64,000 bases of DNA. It comes from Pseudonocardiales bacterium. GTDB lineage: Bacteria; Actinomycetota; Actinomycetes; Mycobacteriales; Pseudonocardiaceae. Made by a program: the position numbers and the translations under genes. This document shows, one piece after another, positions 9,493 through 17,595 of the stretch (positions are counted from its first letter, which is position 1; every line of letters begins with the position of its first letter). The notes under the pieces were generated by a model. It ran no database searches and was not told the DNA's origin. It saw only the letters and a list, made by a program, of their open reading frames with translations. Where the stretch lies: contig JAFAWY010000052.1 of the NCBI GenBank assembly GCA_019241525.1, positions 1 through 64,000 on the forward strand, read 5' to 3'.

Positions 9493-10061
9493 AGCGCCAG
9501 AGCTGCTCGCAAGGTCGAGCCATTGCTCTGGTGGTGGGATTCGGATCATCCCGCGGGGTGCATGCAGCGGCGGTGTGGTCGGCGCTGCGGCACGCGGTGC
9601 CGGACCTGGCGGCGATCACCGCGTTCGCCACTGTCGACCGTCGCCGTGATGAGCCCGGGTTGCTCACGGTGATCCGGACACACGGTGCGCCGCTGCACTG
9701 CTATCCCGCCGATGAGCTCGACACCGTCGAGGTGCCACACCCCAGCGACTCCGTCCGGCACCACGTCGGCACCCGCAGCGTCGCCGAAGCTGCTGCCCTG
9801 CTTGCCGCCCGCGACTTGGGCGGTGGTTCGCTCATCGTGCCCAAACAGCGAGGTGATCAGGTCACCGTCGCAGTCGCCGCGCTGCATCCGCTGTGGATCA
9901 GCTCGACGTGCACCGCATGCGGCGCTTGCCTGCGCACCTGCCCAGAGCACGCCCTGCGCGCCGCCCCGCAGCGCCCAGCAGTGATCGCGGTCCGCTGCAC
10001 CTCCTGCGGGGAGTGCGTCGAGATCTGCCCCACCGACGCGATCACCCTGCGCGACCTCTAA
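9489..10061 (+). CDS. CobE/CbiG-C domain fused to a 2[4Fe-4S] ferredoxin
   Basis: 190 residues. Residues about 10-125 match the CobE/CbiG C-terminal fold (VGFGSSRGVHAAAV, AITAFATVDRRRDEPGL, VAEAAALLAARDLGGGSLIV). Residues about 135-190 are a bacterial ferredoxin with two clusters, CTACGACLRTCP (Cys 141, 144, 147, 151) and CTSCGECVEICP (Cys 170, 173, 176, 180). ATG 9489 makes an ATGA overlap with cobL. It is the last gene of the cobN operon and is followed by a strong palindrome. CbiG opens the ring-A lactone in the early-cobalt path, and CobE has no settled role. I infer an electron-transfer function for the ferredoxin part. Confidence 0.85.
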   Translation: MKRQSCSQGRAIALVVGFGSSRGVHAAAVWSALRHAVPDLAAITAFATVDRRRDEPGLLTVIRTHGAPLHCYPADELDTVEVPHPSDSVRHHVGTRSVAEAAALLAARDLGGGSLIVPKQRGDQVTVAVAALHPLWISSTCTACGACLRTCPEHALRAAPQRPAVIAVRCTSCGECVEICPTDAITLRDL

Positions 10062-10070
10062 CCCCCCACG

Positions 10071-10146
10071 CGCAGTCTGGATGCAGACTGCTGTTACAGA
10101 GCCCGAAATAACACCCGAAATAACAGCAGTCTGCATCCAGACTGCG
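10071..10146. repeat. Repeat family A, copy 1: 26-bp perfect inverted repeat, likely bidirectional terminator
   Basis: Arms 10071-10096 and 10121-10146 are exact reverse complements around a 24-base loop that itself holds two copies of CCCGAAATAACA. Each arm contains CAGTCTG-GATG-CAGACTG, so it could also fold alone. It separates the convergent cobE-ferredoxin and SARP genes and lies 15 bases past the SARP stop. A second copy is at 14264-14326. A terminator is the simplest role. Confidence 0.85.
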
Positions 10147-10160
10147 GCCGGGGAGAGCCG

Positions 10161-13067
10161 TTATCTCAGACATCGGGCGATCTCGGTTGCGGCGAAGGCC
10201 ACCGCAGCGTCGTCTGTCATCGCCGCACCCCGGGCGTAGCAGCGCCGGTACTGCGGATCACCCAGGCGGTCGCGCAACGTCGCTTTGGTACTGGTTAACC
10301 GCTGTGCGTCGGCGCCGAACAGACCCGGTGCAGTGCGGCTGACATCCAAGGCACCGCACAGAACAGCCGCTGCCTCATCGACACTCATGCGGGCAAACAG
10401 CTCGATCAGGTTCCGGATTGTGATCCACTGTTGAGTCCAGTTACCAGCGCGCTGCCAGTGTTCGATGACCTGGCCGAACAGCGGTAGCGCGGCGAGTGCA
10501 TCCCCGTGGCGCGCCCGCATCGAGGCGGCAGAGACCAGCGCGACACCGGCCAAGAATCGGTTACGGGTGGCCCTGGACCTGGCCAGAGCGGCATCAATGG
10601 CGATGATCGCTTCATCTGGATTGACACCGGCCAGTGCCTCACCGAGGGTGTAGTCAGCCCACCCCATGACATAGGGATTGGCTGTGGTCATCGCGGCGGA
10701 GCGCGCTCGCCGGGCGGCTTCCACTGCGCTTGCGCGGTCGGATCGGTACGCCAGCGGTAGCGCGCCGGCCACCATGGCAAAAGCGCTGAAGTAGGAGTCC
10801 CCGGCGGCTTCGGCCAAGCGGACGACCTCGTGATAGAACCCGCTGGCCTCATCGAGACGGCCCTGGAACAGTGCGACGTCACCGAGGACATACACCGCAT
10901 ACCGGCGGATCGGGTCTGTCTCCGCGCTGGCGGCTAGTGCGCGGTTGGCAAGCTCGATGGCTCCCGACAGGTCACCTCGTTTGCTGGCCCCCAGTGCAGC
11001 CACCCCGAGCACCTGGGGCACGAGTGGATGCGACGCCCCGGCCTCGGCAGCCGCCGCTTGCGCCCACAACGCGATCTCGGAGGACGAACCAGGCTCGACG
11101 TACCAGTACAGCGCCGCCGCCAACCGCATCGCCAGGTCAGGCTCATGCCGCAACGACCAACGGTAGGCGGCGCGCAGGTCATCAAGGTGGCTGTCGATCG
11201 CCTGGCTCCAGGTCCCCGGGTCGGGACCCGTCAGGCCGGTGGATGCGGCCTCGGCCAGCTCCACGTGGTAGCGGGCGTGGTCCAGCCTGGCGGACATCGC
11301 ACAGCCGGTTTCGTCCAGCCGCTCCCGCCCGTAGTGGCGCAGGGTGTCCAACATGGTGTACCGCGTCGGTGGTTCATCGATCTGCGCGCTGAGCATGGAA
11401 CGGTCCACGAGTCCGGCGACGATCTCGGCGACGTCATCCGGGTCGAGGCCCCCGCCGGCCACCCGCTGCGCGGCCGCGATGGTGAACGACCCGGCGAACA
11501 CGCTGAGCCGGTCGAAAACCTGCCGGTGCTGCGCGTCCAGCAGCTGGTATGACCAGTCCACGACGGCCCGCAATGTGCGGTGGCGCTGATCCCGGATCCG
11601 GCCAGCGGTCCGGACGAAATGCAGCCTGCGGTCAAGCCTCGTCACGATGTCCCGGGCCGACAGCGACCGGACCTTGGGTGCCACCAGCTCTAGGGCGAGA
11701 GGCAGGCCGTCGAGCCGGCGGCAGACCTCGGCGACGTCCACCGCGTTCGCCTCGGTCAAGGCGAATGACGGCGACGCTGCGGTGGCGCGCTGGACAAACA
11801 AGGTGATCGCGTCACTGGTTTGCAATGGCGCGACCGGCAGCACGTGCTCGCCGTCAATGCCCAGCGGTTCCCTGCTGGTGGCCAGGATCCGCACCGCGGG
11901 GCAGCCGCGGAGCAGCGACTCGGACAGCTCGGCCGCTGCGGCGGCAACGTGCTCGCAATTGTCGAGCATGATCAGCAGTTGCTTAGTCCGTAAGTAGTCC
12001 ACCAGCGCGGGGATGACGGAAACCGCCTGACGCTGAATCACGCCGAGCACGCCGGCCAGCACATCGGGCACCGCCTCGGCTGTGGCCGGAGCCAGTTCAC
12101 ACAACCAAACGCCGTCGGGATAACTGCCGGAGAGTTCCGCGGCGACATGCAAAGCCAGCCGTGTCTTACCCACCCCTCCGACTCCGGTCAGCGTGACGAG
12201 CCGGGCTTGCTGGATGGCCTCGGCAACCCGCTTCGTATCGGTGAACCGGCCAATAAGCTCGGTGAGCTGGTGGGGAAGGTTGGTTGGCCGGCGTAGCGGC
12301 TCGACCGTGGCGACAGCTTGGTCCTGGCGCAGGATCGCCGCTTCAAGGTCGCGCAGCTCGTCAGGAGGATCGAGCCCGAGCTCGTCGGCAAGCATGTCGC
12401 GGTAGTGGCGGAAGGACTCCAGAGCTTCGGCCGCCCGTCCTGCCTGGTGCAAGGCGAGCATGTGCAGGCTGCGGGGGCGATGGCCGATGGGCTGCGCGGC
12501 CAGCAACGGCTCGAGCAGGCCGATCGCCTCGTCGGGGCGGCCCAGCGCCAGTGCCGCGTCGACGCGATCTGCCGTGGCGCCCATCTTGAGCTCCTCGAGC
12601 CGGCACGCCTGCGCGCGGGCGAACTCCTCGTCGGCGAACTCCGCGTAGGCAGGTCCTCGCCACAGCGCCAACGCTTCGTCCAGCAATGCGGCGGCGACCG
12701 CGGGCGCCGCGCCGAGGTGCTCTCGAGCTTGATCGACAAGCCGAGTGAATTCGGCGCTGTCGAGCTGGCCGTCGGCCACCTCCACCAGGTAGCCAGGTGG
12801 GCGGGTGACGATCCCGACGGCCTGTTCACAGCCGGCGGACCGGATCATGCCACGCAGCCGGGATACCAGGTTGTGCACGGCACTTGTCGGGTCGGCCGGC
12901 TGCTGGGTGCCCCACAGGACATCAGCGAGCCGGTCGACCGACACGACGTTGCCTGCCTCGACCACGAGCAACGCGAGCAGCCGCCGGATCCTGGGCGAAT
13001 GCCGCAGCGTGAGCTGCCCGCCGCAGCAGGCGAGTTCCACGGTACCCAGGATCCGGATGTGCATCAC
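10161..13067 (-). CDS. SARP/AfsR-type regulator (winged helix, BTAD, NB-ARC ATPase, TPR-like)
   Basis: 968 residues. It begins with the OmpR-like DNA-binding domain of SARP regulators (residues 1-95; HSPRIRRLLALLVVEAGNVVSVDRLADVLWG) and a bacterial transcriptional activation domain to about residue 245 (ALWRGPAYAEF, ADELGLDPPDELRDLE). An NB-ARC-like ATPase follows, with Walker A GVGGVGKTRL near residue 295, LIMLDNCEHV as Walker B and LDGLPLALEL. The C terminus is helical, probably TPR-like. Proteins like this activate secondary-metabolite or stress genes. It starts at GTG 13067 (or ATG 13064), 9 bases after the methyltransferase stop, so the two probably form one operon. The target genes are unknown. 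Confidence 0.9.
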   Translation of the reverse strand: MMHIRILGTVELACCGGQLTLRHSPRIRRLLALLVVEAGNVVSVDRLADVLWGTQQPADPTSAVHNLVSRLRGMIRSAGCEQAVGIVTRPPGYLVEVADGQLDSAEFTRLVDQAREHLGAAPAVAAALLDEALALWRGPAYAEFADEEFARAQACRLEELKMGATADRVDAALALGRPDEAIGLLEPLLAAQPIGHRPRSLHMLALHQAGRAAEALESFRHYRDMLADELGLDPPDELRDLEAAILRQDQAVATVEPLRRPTNLPHQLTELIGRFTDTKRVAEAIQQARLVTLTGVGGVGKTRLALHVAAELSGSYPDGVWLCELAPATAEAVPDVLAGVLGVIQRQAVSVIPALVDYLRTKQLLIMLDNCEHVAAAAAELSESLLRGCPAVRILATSREPLGIDGEHVLPVAPLQTSDAITLFVQRATAASPSFALTEANAVDVAEVCRRLDGLPLALELVAPKVRSLSARDIVTRLDRRLHFVRTAGRIRDQRHRTLRAVVDWSYQLLDAQHRQVFDRLSVFAGSFTIAAAQRVAGGGLDPDDVAEIVAGLVDRSMLSAQIDEPPTRYTMLDTLRHYGRERLDETGCAMSARLDHARYHVELAEAASTGLTGPDPGTWSQAIDSHLDDLRAAYRWSLRHEPDLAMRLAAALYWYVEPGSSSEIALWAQAAAAEAGASHPLVPQVLGVAALGASKRGDLSGAIELANRALAASAETDPIRRYAVYVLGDVALFQGRLDEASGFYHEVVRLAEAAGDSYFSAFAMVAGALPLAYRSDRASAVEAARRARSAAMTTANPYVMGWADYTLGEALAGVNPDEAIIAIDAALARSRATRNRFLAGVALVSAASMRARHGDALAALPLFGQVIEHWQRAGNWTQQWITIRNLIELFARMSVDEAAAVLCGALDVSRTAPGLFGADAQRLTSTKATLRDRLGDPQYRRCYARGAAMTDDAAVAFAATEIARCLR

Positions 13068-13076
13068 GCGGGCCGG

Positions 13077-14177
13077 TCAGTCCTCCAACCGGTAGAAACG
13101 CCAGAAGTCGTTCGCGATCGGCAGCTCCTCGACGCGCGAGAAGCCGGCTTCACCTGCCCACTGTCGCACCGTCGGTGAGCGCAGCACAGTGCCGTTGGCA
13201 ATCACCGGTGATGTGGCACGGGTCGCCGGCAGGCAGTGCAACACGCTCCATGCGTAGTTCAGGCGCTCCACCTCGTCACCAGGAGCGGTGAAGGTATCGG
13301 CAACCCGCTCATCAGCCACGAGCAGTGGGGCGCCCCCAGCCAGCGCCGAACGCACCTGGCGCAACACGCCGACCGGATCACCCATGTCGTGGAGTGCCTC
13401 GAACAGCATGGCCAGGTGATAGCCGCCCTCGGTGACCGCCGTAATCGCATCAGCGGTCTCGAACCGGACGCGGTCTGCCACCCCCGACTCCGCGGCGTTG
13501 CACCGGGCCTGGTCAATCGAGGCGGTGTCGAGGTCGATGCCGGTCACGGTCACCTGCGGGTAAGCGCGGGCGAATGAGATCGCCGACCAGCCGGTGCCGC
13601 AGGCGACGTCCAGCACTCGCGCCGGTGTGCCGGCCAGCAGGCGCGCCTGCAGATCTGGCAGGCAGGCCAGCCATTCCTTCGCGAGATCGTTGGCGAACAT
13701 CGGCCGGTTAAGCCCGGCAATGCAGTCCCGGACTTCCGCGCCATACCGCTCGTACGCCACCCCCGCCCCCGTACGGTAGGCCGCGGCGACCGCGTCCAGC
13801 GTCTTGGCCAATCCGACTAGCCCAGGCGCCATGGCTGCGGCATAGCCCGGGCTGTCCGGATCGAGCAGAGCCTCTGCGTGGCCGGTGGGCAAGGCGTAGG
13901 CGCGCTCGGCGGGGTCGTCACACTCCACGGCGACTTCGAGTATCCCGGTCACCGCATGCTGCTCGAGCCATTCCTGCGCATACCGCTGGTCAATACCCGC
14001 TGTCACCGCCAGCGCGCCGGCCGTTGTGGCGCCGTTGTCACGGAGCGCGGTGTACAGGCCTAACCGGATACCGAGCTGAACAGCCAGCAGCTCCATCCCG
14101 CCTAGCAGGCTTGCGAATAGCCGCTCACCCAGCGCGTCACGCCGTGACGTAGCGGACTCTGTCGCGATGGTCATCAT
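13077..14177 (-). CDS. Class I SAM-dependent methyltransferase with N-terminal winged-helix region
   Basis: 366 residues. The N-terminal third (GMELLAVQLGIRLGLYTALR, then AGIDQRYAQEWLEQHAVTGIL) resembles the dimerisation/winged-helix part of small-molecule methyltransferases. The Rossmann SAM motif VLDVACGTGW lies near residue 189, and an acidic second strand, TGIDLDTASIDQARCNA, follows. It resembles the Rv2258c type. GGAGG lies 3 bases before ATG 14177 and 6 bases before ATG 14174, so the second ATG may be the true start. It probably heads the operon with the SARP gene. The substrate is unknown. Confidence 0.85.
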   Translation of the reverse strand: MMTIATESATSRRDALGERLFASLLGGMELLAVQLGIRLGLYTALRDNGATTAGALAVTAGIDQRYAQEWLEQHAVTGILEVAVECDDPAERAYALPTGHAEALLDPDSPGYAAAMAPGLVGLAKTLDAVAAAYRTGAGVAYERYGAEVRDCIAGLNRPMFANDLAKEWLACLPDLQARLLAGTPARVLDVACGTGWSAISFARAYPQVTVTGIDLDTASIDQARCNAAESGVADRVRFETADAITAVTEGGYHLAMLFEALHDMGDPVGVLRQVRSALAGGAPLLVADERVADTFTAPGDEVERLNYAWSVLHCLPATRATSPVIANGTVLRSPTVRQWAGEAGFSRVEELPIANDFWRFYRLED

Positions 14178-14263
14178 CCACCTCCGAAAACTCAGGTGGG
14201 CTCACGGTGCCGCAGGCCGCTCTCAGCGCGCTGTCAGATCGCTACCACCACGCCCTCACCGGC

Positions 14264-14326
14264 TACCAGCAGTCTGGATGCAGACTGCTGGTATCGGCCC
14301 GAAAAAACAGCAGTCTGCATCCAGAC
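14264..14326. repeat. Repeat family A, copy 2: nested palindromes, likely terminator
   Basis: TACCAGCAGTCTG (14264-14276) and CAGACTGCTGGTA (14281-14293) form a perfect 13-bp hairpin with loop GATG. A competing 19-bp perfect stem pairs 14272-14290 with 14308-14326 around a loop that includes GGCCCGAAAAAA. It lies shortly after the cbiX-cbiO stop and upstream of the methyltransferase start. It shares its core with the copy at 10071, and the flank after the right arm (GAGAG) is also similar. Confidence 0.85.
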
Positions 14327-14344
14327 GGCGGTAGGAGAGAGCGT

Positions 14345-16039
14345 TCAGGTGCCCAGGGGGTTGAAGCCGGCGGGGAGTTCCAGACGGTGGGCGCTCATGA
14401 AGCCCGGGTCGGCGAGCACTTCCCGAGTGGGCCCGTCAGCGACGATCTGACCGTGGTCGATGACCAGCGCGCGCGGGCACAGTTCCAGCGCGTATGGCAG
14501 ATCATGAGTGACCAGCAGGGTTGTCATGCCCAAGCGCTTGATCAGATCGGCGAACTCCCGCCGCGCGGCCGGATCGAGGTTGGCGGTGGGCTCGTCGAGT
14601 ACGAGTACCTCAGGATGCATGGCCAGCACCGTGGCCACCGCGGCCCGCCGTCGCTCGCCCACAGACAGCCGGTGTGGTGCACGATCGGCGGCGTCGACCA
14701 GACCGACGTACGACAGCGCCTCGGTGACCCGGGACTGCAACTCATCACCCGATAACCCCAGATGGGCAGGTCCGAATGCCACGTCACGTCCCACCGTCGG
14801 CGTGAACAGCTGATCATCGGGGTCCTGGAACACGACGCCTACCCGCCTGCGCACCTCAGTCAACGTGCCCCGCTGGACTTGAAGACCGCCGATGAAAACC
14901 GAGCCGGCTGACGGCGTGAGCACTCCGTTGAGCTGCAGCACCAGGGACGTCTTGCCAGCACCGTTCGGGCCGAGCAAGGCGACCCGCTCACCGGGTTCCA
15001 CCCGCAGCGAGACCCCGGACAGCGCTTGGCGGCCATCCGGGTAGCTGAAGTCGATGTCACGCATTTCGATTGCGGCGTGGTCACCTGCCCGGCGGGAGGC
15101 CGTGGACGAGCCGATGAACCGGCCACGCCGGATCGGCTGTGCCGGAGTGGGCACCCGGGTGGCCCGGCGAGCCCGCCGGGAGCCAGTGGCCGGGCCATCA
15201 CCGTGCGGGGTCAGGGAGACCGGAGTGCCGACCTTGGACTCGTAGCCCGGCAGCTGCACGCGGTAAGCGCACAAGTCGCAATTCATCCGCACGTCGCCGG
15301 TACGCGCTTCCCGGTAGCGCTCCAGCACAATCCGGGCCAGCCGCGGATCCGGGCCGAAATGCTCGGCGGTCCGGACCTCTATCTCGGGATGGTCACGAGC
15401 CCAGGCGCCGGCCTGGGTATAGATCCGGTTCAACAGCACACCCGGGAACAGGAAGAAGGGCGCGACCACGACCGTTGCGGCGCCGAGCAGCCGCAGCCGT
15501 TCCAGCGTCTCAGGCACCGATGGGGTGGCCACGGAGACGAACCCGGGCTCAATGGTGCCCAACCCGCGGCTATCGGCGAGCAACCGGCTGATCTTCCACA
15601 GGTCGGCACAGGCGTCCGGGTCGCTGCACCCTCGGCCGATCAGTGCCACTCCCAGCTTCTCCGAATCGGCGTCACCGGCCGCATCCCGGATCCGGTCCGC
15701 AGCGACCTCCAGGACGTACGGTTCGATGCCCAAGTCGCGGGCCAGGCCGAACTGCACGTGTGGATGCCGGGCACGGGCCCGGGCCAGCGCGGCCGGACCG
15801 TCGTTTTTCAAATGCCCAGCGGCCAGCAGTACCAGCGGCACGCTGACGATGTCCGTGGCGCCGCGAGTTACCAGGTCATCGATGGCCTCATCGACGGTAG
15901 GTGAGGCTAGCTCGATAAACCCGAATCCGGTGAGCAGCTCCCCTGCTGCGGCCCGGATCGTCGCAGCCAACGCCCAGAACTCATCCACGCCGTCCGCATC
16001 CCGGCTGCCGTGTCCCACCACCAGCATGGCTCGGTTCAC
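14345..16039 (-). CDS. Fused sirohydrochlorin (cobalto)chelatase CbiX and ECF-type ATPase CbiO
   Basis: 564 residues in one frame. Residues about 5-300 are CbiX: LVVGHGSRDADGVDEF, VPLVLLAAGHLKNDGP (chelating His), then ALIGRGCSDPDA, VVVAPFFLFPGVL and the C-terminal MNCDLCAYR. After a basic linker, residues about 323-564 are a CbiO ATPase: Walker A GPNGAGKTS near residue 352, Q-loop FQDPDDQLF, signature LSVGERRRAAVA and Walker B VLVLDEPTANLDP. The start is GTG 16039, a GTGA overlap with cbiQ. The fusion couples ATP-driven cobalt uptake to metal insertion into sirohydrochlorin. Iron insertion for siroheme is an alternative chelatase role. Confidence 0.9.
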   Translation of the reverse strand: MNRAMLVVGHGSRDADGVDEFWALAATIRAAAGELLTGFGFIELASPTVDEAIDDLVTRGATDIVSVPLVLLAAGHLKNDGPAALARARARHPHVQFGLARDLGIEPYVLEVAADRIRDAAGDADSEKLGVALIGRGCSDPDACADLWKISRLLADSRGLGTIEPGFVSVATPSVPETLERLRLLGAATVVVAPFFLFPGVLLNRIYTQAGAWARDHPEIEVRTAEHFGPDPRLARIVLERYREARTGDVRMNCDLCAYRVQLPGYESKVGTPVSLTPHGDGPATGSRRARRATRVPTPAQPIRRGRFIGSSTASRRAGDHAAIEMRDIDFSYPDGRQALSGVSLRVEPGERVALLGPNGAGKTSLVLQLNGVLTPSAGSVFIGGLQVQRGTLTEVRRRVGVVFQDPDDQLFTPTVGRDVAFGPAHLGLSGDELQSRVTEALSYVGLVDAADRAPHRLSVGERRRAAVATVLAMHPEVLVLDEPTANLDPAARREFADLIKRLGMTTLLVTHDLPYALELCPRALVIDHGQIVADGPTREVLADPGFMSAHRLELPAGFNPLGT

Positions 16040-16788
16040 GCCAACGCCAACCCGATCGCAGCAAGCGCTGGCACGGCCAACGCACCTACCCACGCGCGGC
16101 GCGGCGCAGCAGCACTGATCAGCGCACTCGGCAATGTTCCGGTGTACCCGCGGGACGCCATCGCGAGATACACCCGTTCGCCGCGCTGGAAGGAGCGGGC
16201 GAGGAGCGCACCCAGCCCGGCTGTCACCTCGCGGACTTGCCATAACCCGCGTGGCTGGGCACCCCGGCACAGCGCCGCGGTACGCATCCGCGCCAGCTCT
16301 GCAGCCAGCACCTCGAGATAGCGGACCATGAACGCGGCCACCGCGGTGAACACCCGCGGTACCCGCAGCCGCTCCAGCCCGGTGACGATGTCCGGCAGCG
16401 GCGTGGTCGCGGCCAGGATCGACGTGGCGAGTAGCCCGAAGGTCGCCTTGAGCGCGATAGTCGCCGCCGCCTGCAGCCCCGGCACAGACAAGGCGATCCC
16501 GAGCATCGTCAGCCGTGGTGGCCCGCCGAGGACCGGCAGTGCCACCACGAACAGCAGGAACGGCACCTCCACCAGCATTCGACGCATCATGATCAACGGT
16601 GACAGCCGGGCTAGTGCGGCAACCGCGGCAAGGAGCAGCAGATCCCACAGATACGGCCGGTACACGCCAGCCGGTGTACACGCCACGGCCAGCACGAACA
16701 GCGTGCTGGCCGCCACCTTGCACTGTGGCGCCAACCGGTGCACCGGCGTGTCGGCAGGGATGAGCAACCCTTGGTGTGTCGTGCTCAT
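16036..16788 (-). CDS. cbiQ: Cobalt ECF transporter transmembrane subunit CbiQ
   Basis: 250 residues with several hydrophobic segments (VAASTLFVLAVACTP, DLLLLAAVAALA, VPFLLFVVALPVL, AWVGALAVPALAAIGLALA). The family's cytoplasmic coupling helices follow, with an ARS-like motif (LLARSFQRGERVYLAMASRGYTG). CbiQ is the T component that pairs with CbiO and the substrate-binding CbiM/CbiN. No cbiM or cbiN lies in the window, so that component must be encoded elsewhere. It is co-transcribed with cbiX-cbiO (4-base overlap) and follows the SUMT gene by 18 bases. Confidence 0.9.
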   Translation of the reverse strand: MSTTHQGLLIPADTPVHRLAPQCKVAASTLFVLAVACTPAGVYRPYLWDLLLLAAVAALARLSPLIMMRRMLVEVPFLLFVVALPVLGGPPRLTMLGIALSVPGLQAAATIALKATFGLLATSILAATTPLPDIVTGLERLRVPRVFTAVAAFMVRYLEVLAAELARMRTAALCRGAQPRGLWQVREVTAGLGALLARSFQRGERVYLAMASRGYTGTLPSALISAAAPRRAWVGALAVPALAAIGLALA

Positions 16789-16806
16789 GATGCCGGTTGG
16801 ACGTGG

Positions 16807-17535
16807 TCAGGAATGCGCACAGCGCACCTCAGCCGTCAAGGCGGCGACGTCCAACGCTGCAACGTCGCCGATCACGATGGTCAACGGCGCGGGCAGCCGA
16901 GCCGAGGGGGGCTGGGCCAGGGTGCCGCGGGCAGTGCGCTGCCGCGGGCGGGTGGCGGCGCTGATTGCGGCCACCGGGGTGGTGGGTGACATCCCGCCTG
17001 CTCGCAGGGCTGCGATCACCCGGTGCAGCGCTGCGCGCCCGGTCAACAGCACCACCGTGCCACCCAGGCGCGCCACCGCCGTCCAGTCCACCTCGTCGAC
17101 GCCGTCGTTACCGGCGACCACCGTCAGCGTACGGACGTGCTGGCGCACCATCACCGGAATCCCTGCCGCGGCCGGCGCGGCTATCGCGGCGGACACCCCT
17201 GGCACCACGTCGACGGCCACCCCGGCGTCGGCCAAGGCCACCGCCTCCTCGCCGCCGCGGGACACCACGAACGGGTCGCCGGATTTCAACCGCACCACGC
17301 AGGCGCCGGTCTTACCGAGTTCGATGAGCAGGGCGTTGATCTCGTCCTGTGATGGTGCGGGGGTGGTGCCTTGCTTGCCAACGCAGTGCTTGGTAGCGCC
17401 AGGGGCAAGCGCCAGAATCTCCGCCATGGAAGCGCGGTCGTACACCACGTGCTCGGCGGCGGCCAGCAATGCGGCACCCCGGCGGGTGAGCAGCTGCGGA
17501 TCCCCGGGCCCGGCCCCGACCAAATGCACGGTCAC
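16807..17535 (-). CDS. cobA: Uroporphyrinogen-III C-methyltransferase-like protein (divergent SUMT)
   Basis: 242 residues of the corrin-methylase fold: VHLVGAGPGDPQLLT, VRLKSGDPFVVSRGGEEA, VPGVSAAIAAPAAAGIPV. The usual SUMT segments RLKGGDPF(V/I)FGRGGEE and THRG...TGH are altered here to RLKSGDPFVVS and MVRQ..VVAGN. A canonical SUMT is present in cysG (21169), so this copy may be the B12-specific paralogue or have a shifted role. GTG 17535 overlaps the stop of a 13-codon micro-ORF by GTGA. The expected reaction is two methylations, at C2 and C7, to precorrin-2. Confidence 0.8.
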   Translation of the reverse strand: MTVHLVGAGPGDPQLLTRRGAALLAAAEHVVYDRASMAEILALAPGATKHCVGKQGTTPAPSQDEINALLIELGKTGACVVRLKSGDPFVVSRGGEEAVALADAGVAVDVVPGVSAAIAAPAAAGIPVMVRQHVRTLTVVAGNDGVDEVDWTAVARLGGTVVLLTGRAALHRVIAALRAGGMSPTTPVAAISAATRPRQRTARGTLAQPPSARLPAPLTIVIGDVAALDVAALTAEVRCAHS

Positions 17536-17595
17536 AATGCCGCCTCCGCGGGACCAAGTACGTCGGCGGTCACAATGCCGCCTCCGCGGGACCAA
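17529..17595. repeat. 29-bp direct repeat, period 38, spanning the SUMT translation start
   Basis: Bases 17529-17557 and 17567-17595 are identical (29 bp) with an offset of 38. Each copy encodes the tail GPAEAAL plus a stop/start overlap. The 38-base period equals 14 codons minus the four-base overlap, so each unit keeps translational coupling intact. Confidence 0.9.
17532..17573 (-). CDS. Coupled 13-codon micro-ORF 2 ahead of SUMT gene
   Basis: GTG 17573 opens a frame reading MTADVLGPAEAAL and stops at TGA 17534-17532. Its start overlaps the stop of micro-ORF 1, and its stop overlaps the GTG of the SUMT gene. It shares its last seven residues with micro-ORF 1. Translation is inferred only from the stop/start overlaps. 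A chance result of the 38-bp duplication is possible. Confidence 0.4.
   Translation of the reverse strand: MTADVLGPAEAAL

Noticed and set aside
16040-16723. N-terminal extension of the CbiX-CbiO frame
   Set aside because: The open frame continues upstream antiparallel in sense to nothing but across cbiQ in another frame. A GTGA overlap at 16039 is a much better start, and the extension has no family similarity.
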